From Eutreptiella sp. 'Long Island Sound 2002' (Eukaryota > Euglenozoa > Euglenophyceae > Eutreptiales > Eutreptiaceae), in NCBI GenBank assembly GCA_964036045.1, contig OZ038385.1:17889786-17953785 (forward strand): DNA of 64,000 bases. The letters are read 5' to 3'. The position numbers and the translations under genes were made by a program. Shown here in pieces: positions 12,612 to 23,370 of the stretch. Under the pieces are notes generated by a model. The model saw only the letters and a program-made list of their open reading frames with translations, was not told where the DNA came from and searched no databases. The stretch's first letter is position 1; each line of letters starts with the position of its first letter.

Positions 12612-12782
12612 GGTAATAAGATGGGCTAAGCGATGGTGTAGGCGGACCCTTTGGTAGACTTACCCTGTTTAACACCGACACCTTCCAAGAGCGACTACAT
12701 TGCGCCCACCCAAACGCATGTAACATCAATGAGGAGTGGTACGGAGGGACGATGCAAAATTGGTGCTAAATACGCACTGCAA
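12612..12782 (+). repeat. dispersed repeat family R3, copy 1
   Basis: Core GGCTAAGCGATGGTGTAGGC, GGACCCTTTGGTAGACTTAC, then CGCCCACCCAAACGCATGTA and an end near AAATACGCACTGC. On the minus strand it contains AAACAGGGTAAGTC, a perfect 5' splice-site-like motif. Confidence 0.75.
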
Positions 12783-13128
12783 AAACGCACTAACAGAGAA
12801 CCTGAGGGGACCCGAGAGAACCATTCAGGGGGCCTCAATATAGTCAGGTTGCAGTGTCCGCATTAGGCTCTGGCCGCGCCTGCCCCGCGACTGTCATCGC
12901 CTTCTGTCCTTGGTGCCAATGTCCGGCGCTTCCGCTGAGCGTTCGGCGAGCTAATGCTCATCCCTTGACCCTGCCTCTGCTATCTTCATTGGCGCTTCGG
13001 GCTCTACAGGGTTATGCGTACATACAGGTCAGGGGTCACTCCCTCCCCGTGTTGCTTCGTTAGCTGGCCCCATTTGGCCACACGTGGTTGGGCTGGGACG
13101 GGGCCTTAGGTTGAAAAACCCAGTGGGT

Positions 13129-13580
13129 TCAGGTTTGGTTAAAATCAGCAAACACAAAACATTCAACACTCAAGGGGTGAAGCAGCGCGACTCCTCCGTG
13201 CTGCATGACACCGTCGAAGCCGTGAAGGGGGACTGAAAAACTCAGGTTGCGGGGGGATGGGGGTTCCTCGCCCTCCACTGTCACCAGCTCCAGCAATGCC
13301 AGCAGTTGTACGGACGCCTGGGGCGACATTGGGGAGAAGGGATGGGGGGTGCGGAATGTCGTGCACGCAGGTCCCACCTGGTATGGCGTGGCGAGCTGCC
13401 TGCACGTCGTGGGTGTCTCATTGACCCTACTGACCCTACGGGGGTGCATCGTGGACCATGGCGCATCAGATCCCGGTGTGGGCACCCTGACCCTCCTTGA
13501 GGCCTGAAGCGGGGTGCAAATTTCGATGTCCGGTGCTGGTGACGGTGCCTGTGACTTCGCCGGCGTGCTTGGCTGTGACG
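13129..13580 (-). CDS. terminal exon of coiled-coil gene (Ser/Pro-rich tail)
   Basis: About 150 codons ending at a stop at 13129. The first half is Ser/Pro-rich (SQPSTPAKSQAPSPAPDIEI); the end is more ordered (ECFVFADFNQT). A CTGCTAG acceptor at 13581-13582 leaves two bases that complete the phase-1 codon left by the exon at 14184-14415, so the two can be joined in frame. The acceptor lacks a good pyrimidine tract and a stop codon lies a few codons upstream, so the exact start is uncertain. Likely the 3' end of the gene whose exons lie at 14.2 and 15.5 kb. Confidence 0.42.
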
Positions 13581-13733
13581 CTAGCAGCGTGTCGGCCTTC
13601 ATTCATGCTTGCAGGGCTGACGCTGGCTGAGACATTTGTCCCTCCTCACAACCCCAAATCGATTCTTCTTCCAGGTCAGGGCCCTCTTCCTCCTGGGGGG
13701 GGGGGTATGGACACATGCCCAAGAGAACTATTC

Positions 13734-14010
13734 AGGGGGGGGGGGGGGGCACCAAGGCTGGTGAGTACGCCGGTTGGTACTTCCGGATGTACGTACTTGT
13801 TCACCTTTTGAGGAGGGGATCCTCCAGTTTTGGATGGGGGGTGGGTTGTCCACCCGTTGGGCTGGGGGTGAAGGGGGCGGGTTCAAAAAGGAAAAGCGAG
13901 AGGTGGGGAGCCCGCTCGGCTGACCCCAACCGCCGGAGAGAAGTATGTTCACTTCGTGAGCGTGGCACAGCTGTCCTCTGCTCAGGGGGACGGAGGGGTT
14001 CACTGAGCCT
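13734..14010 (+). repeat. intron repeat family R2, long copy 2
   Basis: G15 run, then GTGAGTACGCCGGTTGGTAC and the extended arm shared with 17940-18215 (TGTCCACCCG..., GGCTGACCCC...). On the minus strand it ends about 150 bp upstream of the exon at 13129-13580. Confidence 0.75.
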
Positions 14011-14183
14011 TTGCGGATGAAAGATTCACAACAGTTGAGCGCTCTGCAGAGGTGTCACCAATCCCCAGCAGTGACCACATTGCCCCCCCTTCCCCTGCTC
14101 GCCCGCTCCCCCAGCCAAATTGCCCAAGATATTGGCGCCTGGCCATTGATCGACTTGGCCTGGGGAGGCCCTCGGTCAGGTAC

Positions 14184-14415
14184 CTTGCAGTCCATAGCGG
14201 ATGATGGTCTCCGTCACTTGGAGCTGCCTCTTGGAGCACTCAACGACACGCTGTTCGTGCTCCTTCGCGGCCACCGCCGCACGCGCCCGGCCTTCGGCCT
14301 CGTGGAGCAGCAGCACCTGCTTCTCGTCCTCCATGCGGTCCAGCAGAGCGCTGCTCGCATCCTGCCAGGCCTCCTCCAGGAGGAACCTCGCAGCGCGTTC
14401 CATTCGGTGCCAACC
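14184..14415 (-). CDS. coiled-coil exon
   Basis: 77 codons plus one base, from acceptor TTCAG to donor GTACCT. The peptide begins GWHRMERAARFLLEEAWQDA and ends TETIIRYGLQ. It is rich in Glu, Arg, Ala and Leu with heptad-like spacing, consistent with a long alpha-helix or coiled coil. It follows in frame (phase 0) from the exon at 15514-15586. No homologue was recognised. Poly(G) tracts on the + strand (poly(C) in the transcript) lie in the neighbouring introns. Confidence 0.6.
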
Positions 14416-15513
14416 CTGAACACGTGCATCACCGGCAGAGGCAGAGGCAGAGGCGACGCAGGGGCCGGGGCAGAGGCACCGGTGGCGGTTCATGGAGGCC
14501 TAGAGGCAGAGGCAGAGACGCATTAGCAGGGAAGGGACCTCAGAGACGGCCCCCAGATGCGGGTAGACAGGCAGTTGGAGGAGGTTGGCAAAACGGTTGG
14601 GGGCGGTTACTGTCGGTTACCAATGCCATTTGAAGCTGGCACTTGGACAGTGGCTGGGCATAGGCCAGGCGCCCTGGAGGGGGGGGGGGGGCTCCTTCCA
14701 ATGCATCCCTGGGCAGAGTTTCAGCTCCACCGGCACCTCTATCTCTGCCACTGACTCTTCAGCTCTGCCCGTGCCTTTGCTTCATCTTCCTTTGCCTGTG
14801 TCTCTCCCTCAGCGCCTGCCTGTGCCTCAGCCACCGCCTCTACGCCTGTCTGTAGCCCTACCTCCGTCTCTGCCAATGCCTCTGCCTCCCACGCGAAGAC
14901 AAACTGCAGTGGCCGTATCGGTAACGTCTGGTGGTAGTCAACCGACGGCAATCGGGTCGTGACCAACGGGGGGTCTGCAGCTGGCCGCCGTCCACCGAAG
15001 CGTAACCACCTTCGGATGGTGAACGACTGACGGGCCCTTGGCAGTCGGCCTCCAGATCACGTGCCCAATGGGCCGCTGACTGTGTCGGTATTTCGGGGCC
15101 TGAAACCAATTTCACAGGACCACCCGCCGACACGCTTGCGCACGCCTGGGCCGTTTTCCAACCATCAGTGTCAAACCCCATGTGTGAACTCTCGTCCATG
15201 GGGGGCTCTAGCAGTGTTCGGATGCCGCAGTTTTGCTCCTGGCGTTGGTCGAGGGGAACCATTGAATGGCGAGCTTCGGACGTGGAATCGCGGGTGCCCG
15301 AGGCGCGTGCTCTAACCTTTGAACCAACCAGAGTCTATCCGTTCAACATGTCGGTACGCTGGCCCCAGTAGCGCCTGTAGTCAACCCGTTGATCAAGAGG
15401 CAAACAGCAGAGGCGATTCTTCTCAGCAGCGGTGGTGCACGCGAGTGCTTGGTGATCCCAGCAGAGACGAACGCCGTGGAGGGGGGTCGCAACAACAAGC
15501 ACAAAGACAGTAC

Positions 15514-15586
15514 CTTCTGAGCTGATGTCCGGTATGCTTCCCAAAGCCCTGCCAAGGCGACACGCTGCTGCTCCACCAGAAGCTCC
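15514..15586 (-). CDS. short helical exon of the coiled-coil gene
   Basis: 24 codons (ELLVEQQRVALAGLWEAYRT, then SAQK) between acceptor GGCCCAG and donor GTACTG. It starts with one base completing a phase-2 codon and ends in phase 0, which fits the next exon at 14184-14415. The helical, Leu/Glu-rich character continues across the junction, which supports the pairing. The upstream exon that must end in phase 2 was not identified. Confidence 0.55.
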
Positions 15587-15799
15587 CTGGGCCAAAGGCG
15601 AGGGTGCCAGTTGTGCGGACGCACGGGCTGATGAGGCCGGGGGGCTGTGGGCGGCTCAGGGATGCAGTGAGGACGCGATGCTCAGCGAGGCTCCACGTCA
15701 CGGGCCCACATTGGAGCGTGTTGTTGGCGTCTCGTTCGGTTAGTGTCGGGTGGGGGGCTCAGGCTGTCCTCGGCTGTGGCTCAAACACGCTTTCGCTAC

Positions 15800-15885
15800 C
15801 CACGGGGGCGGGGGGTGCGCCGTAAACGCTGGGAAAGTGTGCCCGTCGCTACTTCCGGGCGTTCACACTGGTTTGAGATCTAAGT
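15800..15885 (+). repeat. intron repeat family R2, copy 3
   Basis: Shorter copy: GTGTGCCCGTCGCTACTTCC then CACACTGGTTTGAG. Upstream (minus strand) of the exon at 15514-15586, inside its 5' intron. Confidence 0.6.
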
Positions 15886-17217
15886 TGTTTGCAGTGCTTG
15901 TTCCAAACCACTGGGGACCACGCTGTTTTACCAGCGAAGGTCCGAAGGGCCCACACATCCGAAACCAAAAAAAAACGTCTCAGGAAACATGTGATTTGAG
16001 GCCCATTTGTTGGTACACAAACTTTGCTTGTGCCCAATCCCTCGAGCCAACCACTAACCTCAACCAACAGAAGCAGGCCATACACAACACATGGCACTGG
16101 ACGTCGGGTGTGCTACACGGTAGCCGACCAGCCTTCATGGAACCCCCCTCTCCCCTGCCCTCCGGGCTGCAGGCTCAGCCTTCCCATCGACACCCCTCTG
16201 ACGGACAGCCATTGGACATAGTTTTCCTTCAGGCGCCTTCGGTACCAATGGTCAAGTCAGGATCAGGCCGAGCCAAGCCCGGCGACCTTTGGTCACTAAG
16301 CGTGTGCTGCTGGGGGGGGGGGGGGGATCAAAGGGCCCGAAAGTGTGGGTGTCTATTTGTTTCGGTTGTGTTTGGCTGAGGCGGGCCCTTGGGTAGAAAC
16401 GCGTGCAAGACATTGGAAATCTTGGGGACGACCCTCATATTTCTCTCGATGGTGCCTGTGTCTTGGGACTTACCGAGCCTTTGGGGAAAGGATGCGACTT
16501 GAAGTGCCACAAAAGCGGAGTTTGGACAAATTTGCCGGAGGGTTGTTATCCGTCGACAAATGTTGTGTTTGGGGGTGATGGAAGAGGCAATCCGGGCAGG
16601 ATGGAGTGGGAAACCGTAGAAGATATCAAACACAGGGCATGTGCACATGGAGCAGGATTGGAGATGAAGAGGAGCATACAGACAGACGGACGGAAAGCGT
16701 GGCAAGAGTGCGGACGGAAGAGGTGATGCGAAAAAGGTGTGCGAGACAAAAGACTAGGGCTCGGGGCTTGGCCCGGCCCCTTGGCTCTGTCCGGGCGGGT
16801 CGAAACGGACGATCAGCCCCGCGGCCAGACCCTCAGAGGCCCTGCGCTGACACTCTCCCCTCCTCCGGCGAGAGGCCGTCCCCACTCCCGCCTCTGCCCA
16901 GGGCATACCGGTTCTGCGCTTCGTGCCGCTGCCGCGAGAGGCACAGCAGCAACTCACCCCAAGAGATCTCCTGCACAAACGCATCCGGACGAAGGAGAGG
17001 CGGGGCTGGTACCGCCTGCGCCCGTCGCGCTACCCCCGGGGCACGGTCAGGGCAGAGAGAGCAATGGTCTATTCTGATCGACTGAACACCCCCGCCTTAG
17101 GCACTCCTTTGGGGGGGGGGGGGGGTCCAGTTCATATCGTCCAGATGGACTATCTGTCACACAGGGGGTCCAGCCCCCCCCCCGCCCCCCCCCCCGGATT
17201 GGTGCTGAGCTTTTAGA

Positions 17218-17325
17218 GGTGCTGATGGCGCCGAAGAAAATTTTTGGGCTCATCTAACTGGCGTCGAAAGCGCCAGAGAAAACTTTGAATTGGCCAAAGG
17301 CCCAGAGAAAAATTTGGCCCAATCA
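17218..17325. repeat. palindromic GGCGCC/AAAATTT repeat, copy 1
   Basis: GATGGCGCCGAAGAAAATTT, then GGCGTCGAAAGCGCC and AGAGAAAAATTTGGCCC. Related, in opposite orientation, to 62755-62870 and 44230-44295. Confidence 0.5.
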
Positions 17326-17811
17326 CTTCAGGAGGGGGTAGCGCCTAATACTCGAATTACCTTCACCACAGCGGCCCCGATGGATATCCGTCATATTGCC
17401 AGGTTGAGCTCGACATGGAAACTCTCCGTCTTCCTCGGGTCAATCCACCTCTTGAAATCGCAATGCCAAGACCCCCGGAATGCTCATGAAGCGTTCAGAC
17501 GGTGAAGCGGGGGTGAGGGGGCGACCCCTGGACAACCCGCAACAAGCCGCCCCTCCGTAGCGGAGTGCATTCCTTCCGCGCCGCTGCAGATGAACGTCAT
17601 TCGTGACGAGTGTCAGCCCCACACCCGTCACAAGTCGCACAGGGCCCCCGGCGGAATGTGCACTCCCACAAGAGCGGACCACCCCAACCACGCGTCAAGC
17701 AGTTGCGGGGGTGGGGGGGGGGGGCAGGCGTGTCTCGGCGTTGCGAGGGCCCTGCGGGGCTTCTAATGCAGGGAGGCGTTCACGGTGGAGGGCAGGGGGG
17801 GGGGGGCACAC

Positions 17812-17916
17812 CTCCTCCTCTTCCACGCAGGCTCGGCGGTAGGCCTCCTCCGTTTCAGTCGGAGTCACGGTGATTTCCGCGTATGGAATCCGATCCAGCC
17901 GCCCCAATCCCTCCAC
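17812..17916 (-). CDS. internal exon, unknown protein
   Basis: 35 codons, phase 0 at both ends: VEGLGRLDRIPYAEITVTPT and then an acidic end (VEEEE). The acceptor is strong: a C14 run, a pyrimidine-rich stretch, then CTGCAG. The donor GTGTGC is followed at once by a C12 run, so the exon is bracketed by poly(C) on the transcribed strand. It follows in phase from the exon at 18822-18955. A full copy of the 290-bp intron repeat lies immediately upstream. Confidence 0.6.
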
Positions 17917-17939
17917 CTGCAGGGCAATCAGAGATCGGA

Positions 17940-18215
17940 GGGGGGGGGGGGGGGCGGGGGTCAAGGCTGAGTGCGTAGCCGCTTGGTGCCTCCGGGTGTA
18001 CGCACGTGGTCACCGTTGGGGGAGGGGATCCCCCGCGTGTGGAGGGGGGGGGTTGGGTGTCCACCCATCGAGTTGAGGGTGAACAGGGCAGGCTCAAACA
18101 AACTGCGAGGGGTGGGCGCCTGTTCGGCTACCCCTAACGACCGGCGGGCATTACTTGCACTGGGCGAGAGTGGGACACTTGCCCCGCTACTCACAACTGC
18201 TGCTTCTGCCCGAAG
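17940..18215 (+). repeat. intron repeat family R2, long copy 4
   Basis: Homologous to 13734-14010 over its whole length. On the minus strand its C14 end plus about 22 bases of pyrimidine-rich sequence form the acceptor region of the exon starting at 17916. Confidence 0.75.
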
Positions 18216-18821
18216 GCGTCCTTCCCACGCCGGCGCCGACAATGCTGCACACAAAGTTGTTGCCAAGACAGCGGAGTTCAGAGGGCGCTTACCACCACAT
18301 CTGATGTGGGAAATCCAACGGGTCGGGGGAACCGGATCACCAAATGCGAGCCATCGGTGGTACGCGGCATACTCAGGCATGTTGCTGATTGTTTCAGAGA
18401 TGAGGGGGCGGGCGGCGGGGACAACAACAAAAAGCTGTGGGCTCGGAAGGCCCGCAAAGTCACATTGGAAAGCAGGAGGCGCACACAACTTAATCACAGA
18501 ATACACTGAGACGACTGCCAACACGGGGCTGACCTCCACGGCGTGGGCACGGGGGGTCCAGAACGGGGGGGTTGGGTTCTGGGGGCGTTTTTGAATTCCC
18601 CAGTTCATTCGGAGCGTTTTGATTACACACAAGTCCAGGGGTATGATCCCCCTTTACTATTCCCCTCGAATGGGGGGGAATGGGGGGGGACTGGGGGGAA
18701 ATTCTGTGCCCGGTCCACAGGGGCCAGGAGGGGGAGGGAGGAGAGGCAGCGTGATGGGGGAGGGACCGAGGGGCATGGGTAGGCACAGGCACCACCACAG
18801 GACCCGCATCCCCCGTCGCAC

Positions 18822-18955
18822 CTGCGGCAGGGTCTGCAGCATGATGCTGTAGATGGCACTCTCCCACTCCAGCGTGGCCTGCTTCAGGATCAGGTCCCGA
18901 CACACGTGCTCGTCCTCCCCCAGTTCCACGAGGGCGCTCATGATTTGGATCAGGC
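18822..18955 (-). CDS. internal exon, helical protein
   Basis: Two bases plus 44 codons between acceptor GGCCAG and donor GTGCGA. The peptide (LIQIMSALVELGEDEHVCRD, then a segment with LEWESAIYSIMLQTLPQ) looks like a folded helical domain, possibly HEAT/ARM-like, but no family can be named. It ends in phase 0, as the next exon (17812-17916) needs. Probably part of the same minus-strand gene that ends near 13.1 kb, although at least one connecting exon is missing from the model. Confidence 0.6.
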
Positions 18956-19199
18956 CTGGCCGCTCAGGCCCTGCTCACCTGCATGAGTGGGCACGCTCTC
19001 GAGGCGCGGGGCAGGGGCAGTGAGCAGTTGCCTTAGGTGCGGTATTGTGGCACAGGTCCCCGACTTCGGTCGCCCCAAATACCACGATTCCACATCGGGC
19101 GGTCTGCTGGAGTGCATGTCGCAGGTCCCGCTGCAAACCAACCCCCGGCCATCTGTCAAAAACTCAGGGGGGGGTCTTTGTAACCCCCCCCCCTTGCGC

Positions 19200-19750
19200 A
19201 AGCACGGCCGCGGTCCCAAAAGTCAGGTCAAAACGGCGGTTCAACGCCCACCCCGTGCTTTGACAAGGCCGTGCATGCGCGCGACACACGTGACAGCAAA
19301 TGTGTGGGGGAGCCCTCAGATGGGGATGGCGAGGGGCTGCGAATGGGGAAGAGCACTTTATCAAAAGCGGCATTGTGCTCAATCTCCTTCCCATTCCGCA
19401 TATACTTCAAATGGATGCAGTTGTCCCCATGACGAGAGGGACCAAAAATATTGGCAGAGACATGTTCCCCAGTGCTCCGAACGTACATGACAGCCATGCC
19501 GGGAATAACATTGTGAGCCATGGCTGAAAATCACATCAGAACAAACAGTATGGGGTTGCAATGTGTGGCACAATGGTGTTATGAACACAATGCGCTATCA
19601 CTATCATGACTGAGCCCCACTTTTCCTGTACAAACGCTCCTCAAACACCCAATCCTCCATTCTGGACCACAAAACCAGCGGTCCCAAAATTTCCTCAAAA
19701 CGGCGGTTCAATGCCCACCCCGTGCTTAGACAAGGCCGTGCATGCGCAAG
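19200..19750 (+). repeat. direct pair of a 70-bp repeat
   Basis: CAAAACGGCGGTTCAACGCC and ACAAGGCCGTGCATGCGC occur at 19230-19280 and again at 19695-19745, about 465 bp apart. A shorter relative is at 21460-21495. The unit flanks the small SH3-like ORF on one side only. Confidence 0.7.
19228..19521 (-). CDS. small ORF, SH3-like domain of probable transposon origin
   Basis: 97 codons from an ATG at 19521. The first 65 residues (MAHNVIPGMAVMYVRSTGEH, then VSANIFGPSRHGDN and YMRNGKEIEH) look like the small SH3-like, DNA-binding tail domain found in some algal retroelement polyproteins; that link is from memory and tentative. The last third is read through a copy of a dispersed repeat (19206-19285), so the C-terminus is unlikely to be native. 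Confidence 0.4.
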   Translation of the reverse strand: MAHNVIPGMAVMYVRSTGEHVSANIFGPSRHGDNCIHLKYMRNGKEIEHNAAFDKVLFPIRSPSPSPSEGSPTHLLSRVSRACTALSKHGVGVEPPF

Positions 19751-19797
19751 GGGAGGGGGGGGGGGATTGCCGTGTTTGTTGGTCAGAGTCATTGGTG

Positions 19798-19965
19798 AGG
19801 GGGGTGAAACCCAATTCAGATGACCTAAGCGAAGGTGTAGGCGGACCCTTTGGTAGACTTATCCTGTTTGACACCCACTCGAAGGCACATGACTTCACAG
19901 AGGAGGTGGGAGGAAGGATGCAAATCGGTGTATGAAATACGCACTGCCGAAATGCAACAACCTAC
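19798..19965 (+). repeat. dispersed repeat family R3, copy 2
   Basis: Shares TAAGCGAAGGTGTAGGCGGA, CCTTTGGTAGACTTATCCTG and GAAATACGCACTGC with copy 1; an internal 30-bp block is missing. The splice-like motif here is GATAAGT. Confidence 0.75.
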
Positions 19966-20504
19966 TGCATGTCTGCTTTGTGGCCTGCTCCGGGGGCAGC
20001 TTTGTGAGTGACAGGCGAATGCTGGTGCTCACCAGTGCGGCGTTCACTCCCATGCAGGTGCGGCAGAGGAGTGGTGTGCGGTCCCTCCCACATGTGATCA
20101 TGTGATGGAATACAGGGCCAAGAGGTTGCGGATGACTGGGGATTGTGGGGGAGGGGGGGCCGCGGGGGGCCAGGTGCAATGGGTCACCCGTCGCCGAACC
20201 AACAACAAGCAGCAGTATCCGACACAACAGGCAGCAGGGGCACAGACCTCATGGATGATGCGTGAGGTACGGCCCTGAGATCCAAATGATGGCCCCTCAG
20301 GTCGCCAGCCCCAACATCATGAGCCCGCAGGCATTGTGGTCTGCAAAAAGAAGCTGCGGACAGAGCAGCACCATGAGTGGGCCACAGGGAATGTGGGGGT
20401 ATGAGGAGGTCAAGATGGCGTGTTTTGCCGCACGTGGAAAAGGGTGTGTCTGGGTGGGGTGGGGTGGGGTGGGGTGGCTGGGGTCTTACCATAAAAGCAC
20501 AGTG

Positions 20505-20570
20505 AGTGTGCCGTTTGGTCCTTCCGGTTACACACTGGTTTGGGTTTTTTCGGGAGGGGATGCGTTAAGA
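20505..20570 (+). repeat. intron repeat family R2, copy 5
   Basis: GTGTGCCGTTTGGTCCTTCC then CACACTGGTTTGGG and GGGAGGGGATGC. Preceded by (GGGGT)n at 20453-20482. Confidence 0.6.
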
Positions 20571-20942
20571 TACCCCTGTCCCCATCTTTGGGCAGTGGCG
20601 GTCTGTCCATTGGTGGATTGAATGCAGGATTATAACGTGGCGGGTGACACTATCCCTCCGACTACGGGGGCCATTGAGCGGACGGGGGGGTGGCATGTTT
20701 ACGGAGCACATACCATTTGCATGGTCGTGGTCTTCCTACAAAATTGCATGGAAAAATAAAAGAAAACAACAAACCCCTCATACTCCACACACGCTGCTTT
20801 GCTTGAGTGAGGTGGAGAAGCTCAATTCCAGGTCTTTCAATAGAGTAATTTCCACACATTTGACATTCCCACCACATGCCACACGGGGCAGGAGGTGGAG
20901 GGGTGAGGTAGGTGTGTCCGGGGGGTGGCATGGGAAAAGTAC

Positions 20943-21055
20943 TTCCGAGTGTTCGCGGGGTTCTGACCATAATCCTGGAGATTGGCTGCTTCTTCAATGG
21001 CCCCTTGCAGGCAGTCGCTGACTGCTCCAGCTGCGTATTGGGCTACCGGTGCGCC
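20943..21055 (-). CDS. candidate exon, unknown protein
   Basis: Opens after a GGTGGCACAG acceptor: GAPVAQYAAGAVSDCLQGAI, then EEAANLQDYGQ. Protein-like composition, open for 37 codons to a possible GTACTT donor. The donor coincides with the start of a sequence resembling the 'gtacttccg' core of the dispersed intron repeat. Could be an upstream exon of the gene at 13-19 kb; intron phases do not join directly, so other exons would be needed. Confidence 0.35.
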
Positions 21056-21089
21056 CTGTGCCACCACAACCCCCCGGGAAGATCGTCTC

Positions 21090-22890
21090 TGTAGCACTCA
21101 ACACAGCTGTTAATGATGATGGTCCCAACATGCAATACACAATGGATGCCAATGTGGCAGTCGTTGGCTTGTAAAGGTCCACCCTGACCTACCAACATGC
21201 GGGGGAATCGACTTTCTTCTGAGACTTCCGCTGCCCTGTGCATATTATGCACAAGGCCTTCCCAGGCGAGCACCAAGACCAGCATGCTGCACCGGCAACT
21301 CCTCCTATGACCAACCCTCCTATGCCGTCACTTGGCATCTGGCTACAGAGCGGCACATGAAACGTGTCCAACAAAGCGAGAAAATGAATCATACACCCCG
21401 CCTTCCCCTTTGCAAAAGCACGGCCAAAACTTCAGCAAGACGATGGTAGCACGTGGTGGCGGTGCATAGACAAGGCCGTGCGTGCGTGCGCGCGACCCAT
21501 GATACGACAAAGAACGCCCCCTTCTGGCATATCCACTTGCGGACTGACTTGCGTGCAAGCGTGAAGAAGGCATCATCAACACACTGCAAGACTTGTAGTC
21601 AACACACGTTCGTTCCAACGGACCGCCAGTTCATGCATTTCCCTCGGTTATCTCGACAACCGGTGCACAACCACGTCTCTTTGGAGGCGTTTCTGCACCG
21701 CGCGCACACAGTGCCATAGTAACTTAGCTTTCCCGTGACCACCCTGAAAACCACCCACCACCGGGGGAGCATGCGTCCACAGGGCAAAGACAGCAGATTT
21801 AGAGAGGAAAATAACAGGATTCTGGCATTTTCAGTGAGAAACATAATTTGTTTAACTCATTCTCTAAGTCTTTGGACTAAGTAGGAATTTGGGCAGTCCT
21901 GTGTATGGGAACACATTGGTTGCCCCGGTCACCAACGGGAACGACTAGTCCAATAGCATACTTTTTGCACAGCGCGTGCACAGCGCACGGCGTGCCCCTT
22001 TTACATTCCTGACCGAGGAGAGAGAAAAAAAACGGTAGTACAGGGTGACCGAGCTTAGGTAAGGCCGTGCTGGTGCAGGGGTTGTGCATTAAGGCTGCAT
22101 AAGTGCGCAGGAGGGGGGTCACTCGAAAACAGGCTTCCACGGGGCTCATGCTCCAGGGCGACAGTTCAAATGGGATTGATTTGTAGAAATCCTTGGGACA
22201 GACTTCAGTCGCTAGACTCTCACATTCACCCTCGCATATACCCCTGGCCCTGCCCCTCATTGGATTGTGGCTTGGGATCAAACTACAAAGCGGTCGAAAG
22301 ACAAACAACACCATCAATCACCGCCGTTACACAGGGTTGTACTTCAACAGCAAAGTTTGACTTCAAGGATGGCCCCAGACCAACCATCAGTACTTGGAGT
22401 GATAGTGCATGGGGAGGGGAGGGGATATTCCGTGTCTAGGAAAATCTAAATCTACCAACTCTGGCACGACAAACTCCATGCCATTTCTTGAAAATGAGCA
22501 ACAAATTATGCAAATTATGCAGGGTTGGCAAAAGTTGCTCGTGAGAAACAGTGGACGGTTGCTGTTATTTCCTGGTGGCCTCTGGATGGTTGCTGTACTT
22601 TCCTGGAGGACTTTCCTGGTGCATCAACCAGCACGCTTTTCTGCACCTCATTGAATGCCACGGCAACACTACAAATAAGGAAAGACAACTTCACCACTTC
22701 TGCAACTTCCACGGGAAACTACTTATCATTTACCAAATCCTCTGGCATGGTACAAATGAGCAAAGGCACAGCCTTAAGATATACCTAAAAACATCAACGA
22801 AATTGCTCCCAAAAGTTTCGCACAGAATTAGTGACACAGAAATTCTACCCTGTACAATTCCCCTGCGGTACTAGGCTCTGCCATACCAAA
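21090..22890. other. no supported gene
   Basis: AT-richer than the flanks. A minus-strand stretch at 21090-21260 is mildly protein-like (NDCHIGIHCVLHVGTIII) but no exon borders could be set. Copies of a CTGTTATTTCCTGG motif at 22555-22620 relate to the tandem array at 47.8 kb. Confidence 0.4.
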
Positions 22891-23340
22891 TTGTATTGTA
22901 TTGTATTGTATTGTATTGTATTGTATTGTATTGTATTGTATTGTATTGTATTGTATTGTATTGTATTGTATTGTATTGTATTGTGTTGTATTGTATTGTA
23001 TTGTATTGTATTGTATTGTATTGTATTGTATTGTATTGTATTGTATTGTATTGTATTGTATTGTATTGTATTGTATTGTATTGTATTGTATTGTATTGTA
23101 TTGTATTGTATTGTATTGTATTGTATTGTATTGTATTGTATTGTATTGTATTGTATTGTATTGTATTGTATTGTATTGCATTGTATTGTATTGTATTGTA
23201 TTGTATTGTATTGTATTGTATTGTATTGTATTGTATTGTATTGTATTGTATTGTATTGTATTGTATTGTATTGTATTGCATTGCATTGTATTGTATTGTA
23301 TTGTATTGTATTGTATTGTATTGTATTGTATTGTATTGTG
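22891..23340 (+). repeat. (TTGTA)n pentanucleotide satellite, 90 units
   Basis: 450 bp of TTGTA with only five visible unit variants (TTGTG near 22985, TTGCA near 23180, 23276-23285, TTGTG at 23340), followed by decayed units to about 23370. All six reading frames are open through it, giving false long ORFs (YCIVL and NTIQY repeats). Confidence 0.97.
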
Positions 23341-23370
23341 TCGTATTGTGTCGTGTCCTGTCCTGTCATG

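Noticed and set aside
16890-17030. Short minus-strand exon (LRPDAFVQEISW before GTGAGT)
   Set aside because: The donor is good, but three frames compete, the acceptor is unclear, and no phase joins the neighbouring exons.
17405-17470. Possible exon reading DPRKTESFHVELNLAI
   Set aside because: The frame hits a stop with no donor, and the alternative frame gives an incompatible phase.
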